DNA of 64,000 bases from Allobosea sp. 67-29. Its GTDB lineage: Bacteria; Pseudomonadota; Alphaproteobacteria; Rhizobiales; Beijerinckiaceae. Shown here in pieces: positions 58,315 through 64,000 of the stretch. The notes under the pieces were generated by a model, which worked only from the letters and a program-made list of their open reading frames with translations, did no database searches and was not told where the DNA came from. The DNA lies in contig NZ_MKSQ01000014.1 in NCBI RefSeq assembly GCF_001898115.1, forward strand, positions 196,109-260,108. Reading direction: 5' to 3'. A program made the position numbers and the translations under genes. Position 1 is the stretch's first letter. Each line of letters opens with the position of its first letter.

Positions 58315-59499
58315 CTATTGCAGGTCTGCGAAGGCGTCGCGCAACCGGTCGACGGCCTCGGCGACGACGTCGCGCGGCGTCGCGATGTTGAACCGCAGGA
58401 AGCTTTGGCCGCCCTTGCCGAAGGTCGGGCCGTGATTGGCCGCGATCCTGGCCTGCTTCTCCACCCGGCTCGTGAATTCGGCCGCGTCCATGCCGGTTCC
58501 CGAGAAATCGACCCAGGCGAGATAGGTCGCTTCGAGCGGCATCGAGCGCAGGCCGGGGATCGCGTTCACGGCTTCGTCGAAGAGCCGGCGATTGCCGTCG
58601 AGATAGCCGTTTAGCGCATCGACCCAGGCTGCGCCTTCGGGGCTGTAGGCCGCCGTCGCGGTGACGATCCCGAAGGAATTCGGCGAGATGCCGAGCGCGT
58701 CCATGCGGCGGCGAAAGCGCGTCCGCAATGTCTCGTCGGGAATGATGACGTTGCCGACATGCGCTCCGGCGATGTTGAAGGTCTTGGTCGTCGACGTCAT
58801 CATCACCAGCCGGTCCAGGATATCGGGGGCTGCAACCGGCATGACCAGATGCCGGTTGCCCGGCATCACGAGATCATGGTGGATCTCGTCCGATACGAGG
58901 ATCAGGTCGTGGCGCTTGCAGAAGGCCGCGATCTCGCGCAGCTCTTCCCGCGACCAGACCCGCCCGCCCGGATTGTGGGGCGAGCACAGGATCAGCATGC
59001 GCTCGTCGCCGCGCATCAGGGCATCCCAGCCCGGAATGTCGAGGACGTAGCGGCCATCGGCGAGGGCGAGGGGGCATTCGACGACTTTCCGCCCCGCAGC
59101 CGCCACGACGCGCGCGAATGCATGATAGACCGGTGTCATCAGCACCACGCCGTCTCCCGGAGCGGTGAAGGCGTCGACGCAGAGCGCGGTGCCGTTGACG
59201 AGGCCATGCGTCGTGAAGATCGACCCCGGCGCGACATCCCAGCCGTGGCGGTTCTCCATCCACCAGCGGATGGCGTCGACATAGGCGCGGTCGTCTCCGA
59301 AATAGCCGTAGATGCCGTGGCTGGTCATGCCTTCAAGCGCGGCCTGCACGCAGGCCGGCGGCCTGAAATCCATGTCGGCCACCCACATGGCGATGCCGCC
59401 TTCCGACGGTACGCCATAGATCGATTCCATCATGTCCCATTTGGCGGAATGCGTGCCGCGCCGGTCGATGCGCTCGGAGAAGTTCGGAGGAGTAGGCAT
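58315..59499 (-). CDS. MalY/PatB-type pyridoxal-5'-phosphate aminotransferase (C-S lyase-like)
   Basis: A 394-residue fold type I PLP enzyme of the MalY/PatB branch, which includes cystathionine beta-lyases. The PLP lysine is in MTSTTKTFNIAGAHVGN, with SPHNPGGRVWSREEL and VSDEIHHDLVMPGNRH contacting the cofactor, and it starts NFSERIDRRGTHSAKWD. It would cleave C-S bonds of cystathionine-like compounds or transaminate. Start ATG at 59499. It is convergent with the alcohol dehydrogenase and divergent from the TusA-like gene, so it shares the control region with the sulfur cluster. Confidence 0.92.
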   Translation of the reverse strand: MPTPPNFSERIDRRGTHSAKWDMMESIYGVPSEGGIAMWVADMDFRPPACVQAALEGMTSHGIYGYFGDDRAYVDAIRWWMENRHGWDVAPGSIFTTHGLVNGTALCVDAFTAPGDGVVLMTPVYHAFARVVAAAGRKVVECPLALADGRYVLDIPGWDALMRGDERMLILCSPHNPGGRVWSREELREIAAFCKRHDLILVSDEIHHDLVMPGNRHLVMPVAAPDILDRLVMMTSTTKTFNIAGAHVGNVIIPDETLRTRFRRRMDALGISPNSFGIVTATAAYSPEGAAWVDALNGYLDGNRRLFDEAVNAIPGLRSMPLEATYLAWVDFSGTGMDAAEFTSRVEKQARIAANHGPTFGKGGQSFLRFNIATPRDVVAEAVDRLRDAFADLQ

Positions 59500-59588
59500 G
59501 GGAATCCTGCGGTTGCCGGCTGTCGGATGGCTCGCCATAGCAGCTTCGCCAGCGTTCGGGCAGCCGCCGGAACGCGCTCCTGCAGTGC

Positions 59589-59616
59589 TTGACGTGAAAC
59601 GCGCTGCCGATAAGGT
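59589..59616 (+). promoter_or_regulatory. Possible promoter of the TusA-DsrE-MetE cluster
   Basis: TTGACG (59589-59594), a 16-base spacer and TAAGGT (59611-59616), about 150 bases before the TusA-like gene. The -10 element is only a partial match. Confidence 0.35.
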
Positions 59617-59767
59617 CAGGCCGGTAGCTGCTCCTTGCGCGCCATGCCCGGTCGGGGCTGGCCAACTGCCGTGCTCGGCAGGGCGTAGGCGGGAGCGGGC
59701 TGCTTTTCGGAACAGGATGCGTGTCCGTGCCCGCCGGCTGCTGCCGCGCGAGCGATGCGGGGCTGCC

Positions 59768-60007
59768 ATGGATGTTGTCGCGGCATCGGAGAGCTACGAC
59801 GCGGGCGAGATGGGCTGCGGTGAGCTCGTCATGGTGCTGCGCACGAAGCTTCGGGCCATGCCGGGGCAGGTTCTGCGCGTGGTCGCGCGCGATCCCGGCG
59901 CGTCCGAGGACATCCCGGCCTGGTGCCGCATGACCGGCCACGAGCTTGCCCGCCATGAGCCGGAAACCTACAGCTTCTGGATCCGCGCGCGGGCGAACCG
60001 GAGCTGA
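59768..60007 (+). CDS. TusA-like sulfur carrier protein
   Basis: A 79-residue protein with the TusA/SirA fold pattern (SYDAGEMGCGELVMVLRTKLRAMPGQVLRVVARDPGASEDIPAWCRMTGHEL). In TusA the sulfur-carrying Cys lies in a CPxP motif; here the equivalent position reads C17-G-E-L, so the CPxP prolines are gone but the Cys is kept. A second Cys, C53, is in the AWCRMTGHEL stretch. The ATG at 59768 has a weak ribosome-binding site, and a GTG or ATG nearby is possible. It opens the sulfur-relay-like cluster and is paralogous to the N-domain of the MetE fusion three genes on. Confidence 0.75.
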   Translation: MDVVAASESYDAGEMGCGELVMVLRTKLRAMPGQVLRVVARDPGASEDIPAWCRMTGHELARHEPETYSFWIRARANRS

Positions 60008-60038
60008 TCAACCTGGAAACGTCGCGAAGGAGCCTGCC

Positions 60039-60401
60039 ATGCCCGGAAAGTTCGTCGTCTCGATCAGCGTCGCCAAGAACGACACCGACAAGGCCACCGT
60101 CGGATTCGTCATCGCCAACGCGGCGGTGGCATCGGACAGGGAGACAGTGGTCTTCCTTTCGATAGAGGGAACGAGGCTCTCGCAGAGGGGCTATGCCGAC
60201 GACGTTCACGAGGAGGGTTTTGCACCGCTGCAGGAACTCATGACGAACTTCGCGGCAGCCGGCGGTACGATCTATGTCTGCTCGCCCTGCTTCAAGAAGC
60301 GCGGTCTCGACGAGGAGAACCTCGTCAGCGGCGCCAAGATCGTCGGAGGCGCCAAGCTCGTCGAATTCATGGGCGAGGGCATCCCTTCCATCAGCTACTG
60401 A
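60039..60401 (+). CDS. DsrE-like family protein
   Basis: A 120-residue DsrE/DsrF-like protein of the sulfur-relay type. The C-terminal half reads GGTIYVCSPCFKKRGLDEENLVSGAKIVGGAKLVEFMGEG, with C81 and C84; DsrE proteins carry persulfide on such cysteines. It starts 31 bases after the TusA-like gene with AAGGAG upstream and is followed after seven bases by a small membrane protein gene. TusA and DsrE pass sulfur to one another in other systems, so a similar relay is likely here. Confidence 0.88.
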   Translation: MPGKFVVSISVAKNDTDKATVGFVIANAAVASDRETVVFLSIEGTRLSQRGYADDVHEEGFAPLQELMTNFAAAGGTIYVCSPCFKKRGLDEENLVSGAKIVGGAKLVEFMGEGIPSISY

Positions 60402-60408
60402 GACCGCC

Positions 60409-60696
60409 ATGGGCCCGCGTCGCATCGCCCTTGCCGTCGCCCTTCTGGCGGGCCTCGGCTATCTCGGGCTGAGCTACCTGTCCTTCGAAATGCCCGAGAC
60501 CGTGGTCGCTGCCGAGGATTGCGGTTTCCTGCCCGACGAGTTCGTCGGAGCGGGCAAGCTCACTTATGGGTGCCGTCAGGCCTGGTGGATCCGTTTCCGG
60601 CATGACAAGGAGGTCTTCTCGCTGCCCCCGGTGGTGACGACTCTGGGTTTTGTCGGCCTTGCGGTCGCGGCCGCGCGGCATCGCCGGAGGACTTGA
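60409..60696 (+). CDS. Small two-span membrane protein of unknown function
   Basis: A 95-residue protein with two predicted hydrophobic helices (about 6-25 and 72-90) and a short basic end (ARHRRRT). The loop between them would be periplasmic and contains C38 and C55, which could pair. No known family is recognised. It lies between the DsrE-like gene and the TusA-MetE fusion, one base before the latter, so it is part of the same operon. It may anchor or feed the sulfur system at the membrane. Confidence 0.7.
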   Translation: MGPRRIALAVALLAGLGYLGLSYLSFEMPETVVAAEDCGFLPDEFVGAGKLTYGCRQAWWIRFRHDKEVFSLPPVVTTLGFVGLAVAAARHRRRT

Positions 60697-60697
60697 G

Positions 60698-62200
60698 ATG
60701 GAGCCGGTCGCGACCCATGCCCACGTCCCCGATACCGGCTTCGATGGCGGCGATCTCGACTGCGGCAACGGCCTGCTGCTGCTGATCCGCAAGCATATCG
60801 ATCCGCTGCCGCGCGGCGGCCTGCTCGAAATCCTCTCGACCGAGATTTCGGTCGACGAGGATCTGCCCGCCTGGTGCCGGTTGACCGGCAACGAACTCGT
60901 CTCCTGGACGAAGGTGCAGCGGCAACGCTCCTTCCTGATCTGCAAGGGAAGCCTGGCGGAGCGTGTCCGGGAGCCGGGCGTGCCGCCCTCGGTTCCCGCG
61001 TCACCGGGCGCCCAGCCGTCGCGGCATCGCGTGCCGCTCGGCGCACCGCCGATCCCCGCGCTCGCGGTGATGGGCATCGGCTCCTGGCCAAGGCCGCGCT
61101 GGATGCTCGAAGCGATGCATGCCCATGTCGAGGGCAGGCTCTCCGAAGCTGCCTTCCAGGAAACGGCTGACGACGCCGTGCGCCTGTCCATCGCCGCGCA
61201 GGAGCGGGCCGGCGTCGACGTCGTCACCGACGGAGAGCAGCGGCGAGACAGCTATGCGAGCTTCGTTGCCAGCCGCCTGGACAATTGCCAGCTCATTCCG
61301 CTGGTCGACCTGCTGCCTCTCGTTGATCATCCCGAGGAATTCGAGGCTGAACTGCGCGCGCTAGACATCCCGGCCGGCGAAGTCCGCCACCCGGCCGTTT
61401 TCGGCCGGCTTGCCCGCTCGCGCCCTCTGGTCGCCCACGAGGTCGATTTCGCGCGGAGGGTGACCGCGAAGCCGGTGAAGGTCGCGCTGCCGGGGCCCTA
61501 TCTGTTGGCGCGCACGATGTGGATGGAATGCATCTCCGATCAGGCCTATGCCAGCCGGGAGGAGATCGCGCAGGACATCGTGCGCATCCTGCGCGAGGAA
61601 ATCACCGAGCTGATGGACGGCGGAGCGGCACTCGTGCAGCTCGACGAGCCGGTCTTGTCGGAAGTCGTCTTCTCCGGAGCCAAGAGCCGGCGCTCCTTCA
61701 TGTGTGGCGCGCTGTCCGAGTCGCTCGGTCCCACGCATGAGCTCGGCTTCGCGCGCGAATTGCTCAACGCGGTGCTCGATGGCTTCCCGCGCGAACGCAC
61801 GGCCCTGCACGTCTGCCGCGGGAACTGGACGCCGGACGAGAGCGTGGCACTCGCCGGCAGTTACGCGCCGCTGCTCGAGACGCTGTCGCGGGTCAGGGTC
61901 GGAGCCTATCTATTGGAAATGTGCACGCCGCGCGCCGGCGAGATCGAGATTCTGAGCGCCTTGCCGCAGGATGCCCGCATTGGGATCGGCGTCGTCAACC
62001 AGAAGGACCCTGCCACGGAAGCCTCCGAGACGGTTCTGGCGCGGATCGAACAGGCGATCGATCTGTTTGGCCGCGAGCGCCTGCTGCTTCACCCCGATTG
62101 CGGCTTTGCCACCTTCGCCGACAACCCGATCTGCTGCACCGGCGCCGCGGAGGACAAGCTCGGCGCAATCGCGCGGGCGGTAGAGCGCCTGCGTCTCTAA
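60698..62200 (+). CDS. TusA-like domain fused to a MetE-type zinc methyltransferase core
   Basis: A 500-residue two-part protein. Residues about 13-85 are a TusA-like sulfur carrier with C22 in the CPxP position (DCGNG) and C60 in PAWCRLTGNEL, similar to the separate protein at 59768. After a Pro-rich linker (about 90-120), residues 120-500 form the C-terminal, UROD-like barrel of MetE (no MetE N-domain). The zinc ligands are intact: H371 and C373 (LHVCRGN), E407 and C468 (PDCGF). The substrate Glu E180 (DGEQRRD) and LDEP (about 315-318) are kept. It starts with GGAGG eight bases before ATG. The family includes methionine synthase cores and thiol alkyltransferases, so the substrate is open. 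Confidence 0.85.
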   Translation: MEPVATHAHVPDTGFDGGDLDCGNGLLLLIRKHIDPLPRGGLLEILSTEISVDEDLPAWCRLTGNELVSWTKVQRQRSFLICKGSLAERVREPGVPPSVPASPGAQPSRHRVPLGAPPIPALAVMGIGSWPRPRWMLEAMHAHVEGRLSEAAFQETADDAVRLSIAAQERAGVDVVTDGEQRRDSYASFVASRLDNCQLIPLVDLLPLVDHPEEFEAELRALDIPAGEVRHPAVFGRLARSRPLVAHEVDFARRVTAKPVKVALPGPYLLARTMWMECISDQAYASREEIAQDIVRILREEITELMDGGAALVQLDEPVLSEVVFSGAKSRRSFMCGALSESLGPTHELGFARELLNAVLDGFPRERTALHVCRGNWTPDESVALAGSYAPLLETLSRVRVGAYLLEMCTPRAGEIEILSALPQDARIGIGVVNQKDPATEASETVLARIEQAIDLFGRERLLLHPDCGFATFADNPICCTGAAEDKLGAIARAVERLRL

Positions 62201-62390
62201 GGCGTGCTCGGCAGCCGCGTGTCGCTCGCGGTGCCCAGGCGGGAAAGGTATCGGCGCGTGCCGATCGTCGAGCTGTCAACGATCCATCGGCATGCGCTGC
62301 GACTTGCGCGCCGGGAAGGCGGCACCGACGTAAAATCCAGTGCCTTGCCGATACCGCGCGTTCGTTGATTCAGGACTTGTGTCGATTTCG

Positions 62391-62414
62391 ATATGTCGAT
62401 AAATCTAGACATAT
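62391..62414. promoter_or_regulatory. ArsR operator overlapping the arsR start codon
   Basis: A perfect inverted repeat ATATGTC / GACATAT with a 10-base spacer GATAAATCTA. The right arm includes the first two bases of the arsR ATG (62413), so a bound repressor would block its own synthesis. Confidence 0.75.
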
Positions 62415-62769
62415 GGAAATCGAATCGATCATCCTCGCCCTTGCGGCCCTGGCTCAGGGCACCCGTCTCGAGGTCTTCCGCCTGCTGGTTGCGGCGGAGC
62501 CGGAAGGGCTGCCGGCCGGGGAGGTCGCTCGTCGCCTTGCCGTTCCGCACAACACGATGTCGTCGCATCTGAGTATCCTCAGCCGCGCGGGGCTCGTTCG
62601 CTCGGAGCGCTTCAGCCGCTCGATCGTCTATCGGGCCGATCTCGACGCGTTGCGCTCGGTGCTGGCTTTCCTTCTCAAGGATTGCTGCGGCGGCCGCCCG
62701 GAAATCTGCGCGCCGCTGCTGGCCGAGCTCAGCCCCTGCTGCCCACCGAAGGCCATGACCGATGTCTGA
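62413..62769 (+). CDS. arsR: ArsR family arsenite-responsive repressor
   Basis: A 118-residue ArsR/SmtB repressor with a winged helix (about 30-75, GEVARRLAVPHNTMSSHLSILSRAGLV). The C-terminal cysteines C91, C92 and C99, and C109 and C110, resemble the CC...C arsenite site of ArsR proteins with a C-terminal sensor, such as that of Acidithiobacillus. It binds the inverted repeat over its own start and is released by As(III). It overlaps arsC by eight bases. Confidence 0.93.
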   Translation: MEIESIILALAALAQGTRLEVFRLLVAAEPEGLPAGEVARRLAVPHNTMSSHLSILSRAGLVRSERFSRSIVYRADLDALRSVLAFLLKDCCGGRPEICAPLLAELSPCCPPKAMTDV

Positions 62770-63289
62770 TCGCATCTACAACGTGCTGTTCCTCTGCACG
62801 CATAATTCCGCGCGCTCGATCATGGCCGAGGCCTTGCTCAATCATCTCGGGGCAGGGCGCTTCCAAGCCTTCTCCGCCGGCAGCGAAGGCGGGCCCGGGC
62901 CGAGACCGATGGCGCTCAAGGTGCTGCAAGCCGAAGGCATCCCGACCGATGGGTTGTCATCGAAGACCTGGGACGTGTTCGCGCAGCCCGGCGCACCGGT
63001 CATGGACCTCGTGATCACGGTCTGTGACCAGGCCGCCGGCGAGGCTTGCCCGCTTTGGCCGGGTCAGCCGATCACGGCGCATTGGGGCATCGAGGACCCG
63101 TCCGACGTTCAGGGCAGCGACATCGAGCGCGAACGCGCCTTTGTGACGGCGCTCCGCTATCTCCGCAATCGGATCAACGTCCTCCTGTCGCTGCCGGTGG
63201 CCAGCCTCGATGAGATGGCGCTGGCACGGCAGTTGCGGAAGATCGGGGAACTCGAAGGAGCGAGCGCCGGCCGCCCGGAGCGCACCTGA
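62762..63289 (+). CDS. arsC: Arsenate reductase, low-molecular-weight phosphatase type
   Basis: A 175-residue thioredoxin-coupled arsenate reductase. The P-loop Cys is C12 in LCTHNSARS, and the partner cysteines C88 and C96 (TVCDQAAGEACPLW) form the disulfide relay. It reduces arsenate to arsenite for export. Its start overlaps arsR, its stop overlaps the second arsC by one base. Confidence 0.95.
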   Translation: MSDRIYNVLFLCTHNSARSIMAEALLNHLGAGRFQAFSAGSEGGPGPRPMALKVLQAEGIPTDGLSSKTWDVFAQPGAPVMDLVITVCDQAAGEACPLWPGQPITAHWGIEDPSDVQGSDIERERAFVTALRYLRNRINVLLSLPVASLDEMALARQLRKIGELEGASAGRPERT

Positions 63290-63714
63290 TGGACGTAGTC
63301 ATCTACCACAATCCTGCCTGCGGAACGTCCCGGAACACGCTGGGCCTGATCCGGAACGCGGGCGTCGAGCCGCATGTCATCGAATATCTCAAGACGCCGC
63401 CTTCGCGGACGCTTTTGAAGCAGCTCCTCGACCGGGCCGGGCTGTCGGTCAGGGACATCCTGCGCGAGAAGGGCACGCCCTTCGCCGAACTCCGCCTCGA
63501 CGATCCCAGCCTGTCCGACGAGGCCCTGCTCGGCGCGATCGAAGCCCATCCCATCCTGATCAACCGGCCGCTGGTGGTATCGCCCAAAGGCGTGCGCCTG
63601 TGTCGTCCCTCCGAGGCCGTCCTGCCCTTGCTACCGCCGCAGCGCGGCGAATTCCGCAAGGAGGACGGCGAGCTCGTCGTCGATGCCTCCGGCCGTCCCA
63701 TCGCACTCGCCTGA
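63289..63714 (+). CDS. arsC: Arsenate reductase, glutaredoxin-dependent (ArsC/Spx family)
   Basis: A 141-residue ArsC of the E. coli plasmid R773 type. The catalytic Cys is C11 in NPACGTSRN, and the arginine triad that binds arsenate is seen in the C-terminal part (NRPLVVSPKGVRLCRPSEAV). It uses glutathione and glutaredoxin, unlike the thioredoxin-coupled enzyme just before it, so the two are not homologous duplicates. It is followed after seven bases by the efflux pump. Confidence 0.95.
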   Translation: MDVVIYHNPACGTSRNTLGLIRNAGVEPHVIEYLKTPPSRTLLKQLLDRAGLSVRDILREKGTPFAELRLDDPSLSDEALLGAIEAHPILINRPLVVSPKGVRLCRPSEAVLPLLPPQRGEFRKEDGELVVDASGRPIALA

Positions 63715-63721
63715 GGTCACC

Positions 63722-64000
63722 ATGTCCACCTTCGAACGCTACCTGACGGTGTGGGTCGCACTGTGCATCCTCGTCGGGATCGCACTTGGCCATGTCATGC
63801 CGGGCGCCTTCCAGGCGATCGGCTCGGTCGAGATCGCCAAGGTCAATCTGCCTGTCGCGATCCTGATCTGGCTGATGGTCATCCCCATGCTGCTAAAAAT
63901 CGATTTCGCGGCGCTTGGACAGGTCGGTCGGCACTGGCGCGGGATCGGCGTTACGCTTTTCGTCAACTGGGCGGTGAAGCCCTTCTCGATGGCGGCTCTT
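63722..64000 (+). CDS. acr3: Arsenite efflux pump of the ACR3 family, partial
   Basis: The first 93 codons are visible and the C-terminal part is beyond the right edge. The start MSTFERYLTVWVALCILVGIALG and the segment LPVAILIWLMVIPMLLKIDF, followed by FVNWAVKPFSMAAL, are typical for ACR3 in arsenic operons. ACR3 expels arsenite using the proton motive force. It is the last visible gene of the arsR-arsC-arsC-acr3 operon. Confidence 0.93.
   Translation, partial: MSTFERYLTVWVALCILVGIALGHVMPGAFQAIGSVEIAKVNLPVAILIWLMVIPMLLKIDFAALGQVGRHWRGIGVTLFVNWAVKPFSMAAL

Overview
The window looks like chromosomal DNA of a high-GC alphaproteobacterium, most likely a member of the Hyphomicrobiales (Rhizobiales) near Bosea, Methylobacterium or Bradyrhizobium. 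The pointers are a divK-pleD pair next to rpmG, rnr and a DUF983 gene, a DUF3572 gene and an EipB (DUF1849) envelope protein, the order tig-clpP-clpX-lon, Ku plus LigD, and a urtABCDE-ureDA-J-BCEFG block. The genus is an inference. I see no phage, transposase, integrase or CRISPR array.

Region 1 (1-13.2 kb) is housekeeping. It holds a partial CMD-family gene, a HIT protein, a tightly packed leftward set (RidA, glycerophosphodiesterase, GNAT-like protein, unknown protein), EipB, DNA polymerase IV, DUF3572, the cell-cycle and c-di-GMP regulators DivK and PleD, ribosomal protein L33, and a NUDIX/DUF983/RNase R operon. Region 2 (13.2-19 kb) is mixed. It has two strong palindromes upstream of rnr, a flavin reductase-like gene, a small transcript or sORF whose ribosome-binding site is a perfect complement of the 16S rRNA 3' end, a DUF2000/AraC divergent pair, gnd and gntK, a REP-like palindrome, and a multicopper-oxidase-fold protein that has lost most copper ligands.

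Region 3 (19-27 kb) is the protein quality-control block (tig, clpP, clpX, lon) with three tRNAs and clear intrinsic terminators. Region 4 (27-30.5 kb) is a two-gene NHEJ operon, ku then ligD. Region 5 (30.9-42.3 kb) is a nitrogen-scavenging block: a urea ABC transporter behind a sigma-54 promoter, then the complete urease operon with nickel permease-like ureJ and a His-tailed UreE.

Region 6 (42.3-59.5 kb) is a catabolic island for an amine or amino-alcohol type compound. It has a polyamine-type ABC importer, an FAD amine oxidase-like enzyme, two aldehyde dehydrogenases, an enolase-superfamily enzyme, a MocR regulator, a GMC oxidoreductase, RidA, a glutamine-synthetase-like gamma-glutamyl ligase, an iron alcohol dehydrogenase and a PatB-type PLP enzyme. 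Two nearly identical 27-base sites, one in front of the importer operon and one between mocR and the enolase operon, suggest one regulon.

Region 7 (59.7-62.2 kb) is the most unusual part. A TusA-like protein, a DsrE-like protein and a small membrane protein lead into a fusion of a second TusA-like domain to a MetE-type zinc methyltransferase core. This is a candidate sulfur-relay-coupled thiol methyl- or alkyltransferase system. Region 8 (62.4 kb to the right edge) is an arsenic operon: arsR with an operator over its own start codon, two unrelated arsenate reductases, and the start of an ACR3-type efflux pump.
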